A stretch of 32,500 bases of DNA from contig CM022675.1 in NCBI GenBank assembly GCA_012295275.1, forward strand, positions 722,860 through 755,359, given 5' to 3'. Shown here in pieces: positions 30,629 through 32,500 of this stretch. The first letter of the stretch is position 1, and each line of letters starts with the position of its first letter. Source of the DNA: Chrysomallon squamiferum. Taxonomy: Eukaryota > Mollusca > Gastropoda > Neomphalida > Peltospiridae. The notes under the pieces are model-generated. The model was not told the DNA's origin. It saw only the letters and a list, made by a program, of their open reading frames with translations, and ran no database searches. The translations under genes and the position numbers were made by a program.

Positions 30629-30779
30629 GGATGAGCAGGGAAGTACTATGATTAAAGGGTTTTGTTTGTATGGCAGAATTAATTTTTTTTTAAAATGACT
30701 GGAAAGCTGTGCTCAATTTTTTTTAATTAAAATGTCACCAAGAAAGAAGAAATAAACAAACTTAAATGATAAATGCAAT

Positions 30780-30853
30780 AAAAAAAAAAAAAAAAAAAAT
30801 TTTTTTATTTTTATTAAATAACAACAAAAACAATAACAACAATAACAATAACA

Positions 30854-30930
<77 letters not shown>

Positions 30931-30985
30931 AATAATAGTAACAATAACAATAACAATAATAAATAATAATAGTAATAATAATCAT
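30780..30985. repeat. poly-A/poly-T and (TAA)n/(AACAAT)n repeat
   Basis: An A run followed by a T run (30780-30806, self-complementary), then CAATAA and TAA units. Confidence 0.93.
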
Positions 30986-31655
30986 AGTAATAAAAATAAT
31001 AATAGCATATGCTAGGCTGGTTTAATCACAAATTAAAAGCTTGTTAAACAGTTGAGTAAGAATTGATTCGATTGATTCTACTGCAATTACAGGCTGCATT
31101 TGTTACAGTTACGAATCAGTTACAGATTATTCACACATGAGTGACAGCTGATTTCTCAAGTGTAAAATATTTTACAATTAAAAAATAATTAACTTTAAAT
31201 TACAATAAAACTAAATTTAATAATAATAAAAACTAATAAATAAAATTAAAATATATTAAAGTACTAAAACATTAATTTTTTTTTAAATAATAATAATAAT
31301 ATGGATAATAAAAATAATAATAATAATAATAATGACAATAATAACAATAATAATCATAATCATATTAAACATACACACATGGGAATTTAAACACAATACT
31401 CAACTGACATTAATATTATTATTAAATATTTTATGTACAGATTAAAAAGATTAAAAAAATTAAAAAATTAAAAATCTCCACAAAACCCCACCCCCCAGTC
31501 TTCTTAATTATTTCATATTAAGCTGTATTATACATAACCATAATTTTTTTAAATTTTCTTTTTATAAACGCTTTTGTCTAGAAAGAAAACCGTCCACAGA
31601 GACTGGTGAAATAGCAGTTCTGTTCAAAATGGGAAATAATCAAATGAGGACACCC

Positions 31656-31722
31656 TGGAGGATTGAACCTGGAGTCCATGGTGTCTGAGATAGACAGCTA
31701 ATTACAAAGACTGATGGGTCAG
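31656..31722 (-). repeat. possible tRNA-derived SINE fragment
   Basis: On the minus strand GGTTCAATCC matches a tRNA B-box. About 45 bases before it, TTAGCTGTC resembles the start of an A-box, and TGTCT and AGACA between them could pair as an anticodon-like stem. Acceptor and T stems do not close well, so it is not an intact tRNA. Confidence 0.3.
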
Positions 31723-31734
31723 GAGATGTGACAG

Positions 31735-32262
31735 AGAGTTCTAAATTAAATACACATCTGTCAGTTTCACACACACAGACACACAACACAGAGTTCTAAA
31801 TTAACAGAGTTCTAAATTAAACACACATCTGTAAGTTTTACACATCTGTCACACACACACATACACATAACACAGAGTTCTAAATTATATACACATCTGT
31901 CAGTTTTACACACACAGACACATAACACAGAGTTCTAAATTAAATACACATCTGTCAGTTTTACACACACAGACAAATAACACATACACATAACACAGAG
32001 TTCTAAATTAAATACACATGTCAGTTTTTTACACACATATACACATAACACACAGTTCTAAATTAAATACACATCTGTCAGTTTTACACACACACACACA
32101 TAACACAGAGTTCTAAATTAAATACACATCTGTCAGTTTTACACACACACATAACACAGAGTTCTAAATTAAACACAGAGTTTTCTAAATTAAATACACA
32201 TCTGTCAGTTTACACACAGACACATAACACAGACAAATAACACAGACAAATAACAGAGAAAA
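31735..32262. repeat. degenerate tandem array, about 45-70 bp units
   Basis: About nine units built on ACACAGAGTTCTAAATTAAA, then TACACATCTGTCAGTTTTAC and a CA/CAGA stretch of variable length. The array ends in repeated AGACAAATAACAC words. Confidence 0.92.
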
Positions 32263-32500
32263 AGTCAGCTTACATGTATACTAACACTTCATTTCTTATT
32301 ATTTATATTAAGAGGTCTTATTTCTAGAAACTCTTCATTTATATTATCACTTTATTTTTATTTTTTATATTAACACCTGTTATTTCTAGAAACACTTCAT
32401 TTTTTATTATTTATATTAACACCTTTATTTCTAGAAACACTTCATTTTTATTATCACTTTATATTCACTTTTTTTTTAGTCTCTATTTGTATTAACACTT

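Larger units (their letters stand above)
28337..32500 (-). other. last ADAR intron (3' part), donor outside the window
   Basis: No upstream ADAR exon was found by searching for the expected blocks such as CSDK or RWNV, so the intron should span at least 4.1 kb. Contents: AAAT/GATA repeats next to the acceptor, triplet-rich DNA, a 134-138 bp repeat, CT, ACT and TAA microsatellites, a tRNA-like fragment near 31.66-31.72 kb, and a degenerate CA-rich array at the right edge. A separate gene inside the intron cannot be excluded but none is seen. Confidence 0.55.

Overview
The window looks like nuclear DNA from an invertebrate animal. It is AT-rich and full of microsatellites and minisatellites, and its genes are metazoan: aminergic G-protein-coupled receptors (GPCRs) plus the last exon of an ADAR-type RNA-editing deaminase. 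A lophotrochozoan, probably a mollusc, is my best guess. Nothing here proves the species.

Layout. Six intact, apparently single-exon rhodopsin-family GPCR genes lie within about 19 kb: R1 (+, 2692-3810), R2 (-, 6659-7807), R3 (-, 10483-11511), R4 (-, 14049-15119), R5 (+, 16501-17664) and R6 (+, 20655-21920). R1 and R2 are tail to tail, R2-R3-R4 are head to tail, R4 and R5 are head to head, and R5-R6 are head to tail. At 27810-28336 (-) is the terminal coding exon of an ADAR2-like adenosine deaminase, and the rest of the window is its upstream intron. Everything between the genes is AT-rich DNA dominated by tandem repeats, plus one likely MITE (12694-12993).

The receptors are closest to the 5-HT4 (serotonin) / trace-amine branch. 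Each has Asp3.32, the CWFPFF motif in TM6, NPFLYY or NPFLFY in TM7, and the 5-HT4-like ECL2 block W-[NH]-x-I-G. All six also share something human 5-HT4 lacks: an N-terminal Cys followed by a Pro-Pro-Pro motif, and a second Cys in ECL2. This predicts an extra extracellular disulfide.

The most interesting story is how the cluster evolves. R3 is a mosaic: 65/66 bases match R4 across TM3/ICL2, but about 96% match R2 across TM4-TM5 and TM6-TM7, which suggests gene conversion. The gene ends are tied to minisatellites. The R2 stop codon lies inside a 33-bp array with a 133-bp higher-order period. The R4 C-terminal codons are duplicated downstream. The R5 tail is a 21-bp repeat cut short by an apparent frameshift. 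A related 21-22 bp array about 0.9 kb long lies 3' of R6, and R5 and R6 share a conserved block further downstream. The R3 start region is a 57-bp tandem duplication, and the R6 N-terminus grows out of a repeat. I infer a rapidly diversifying, possibly chemosensory, aminergic receptor cluster whose termini are rewritten by repeat slippage. Ligand and function cannot be read from the sequence.
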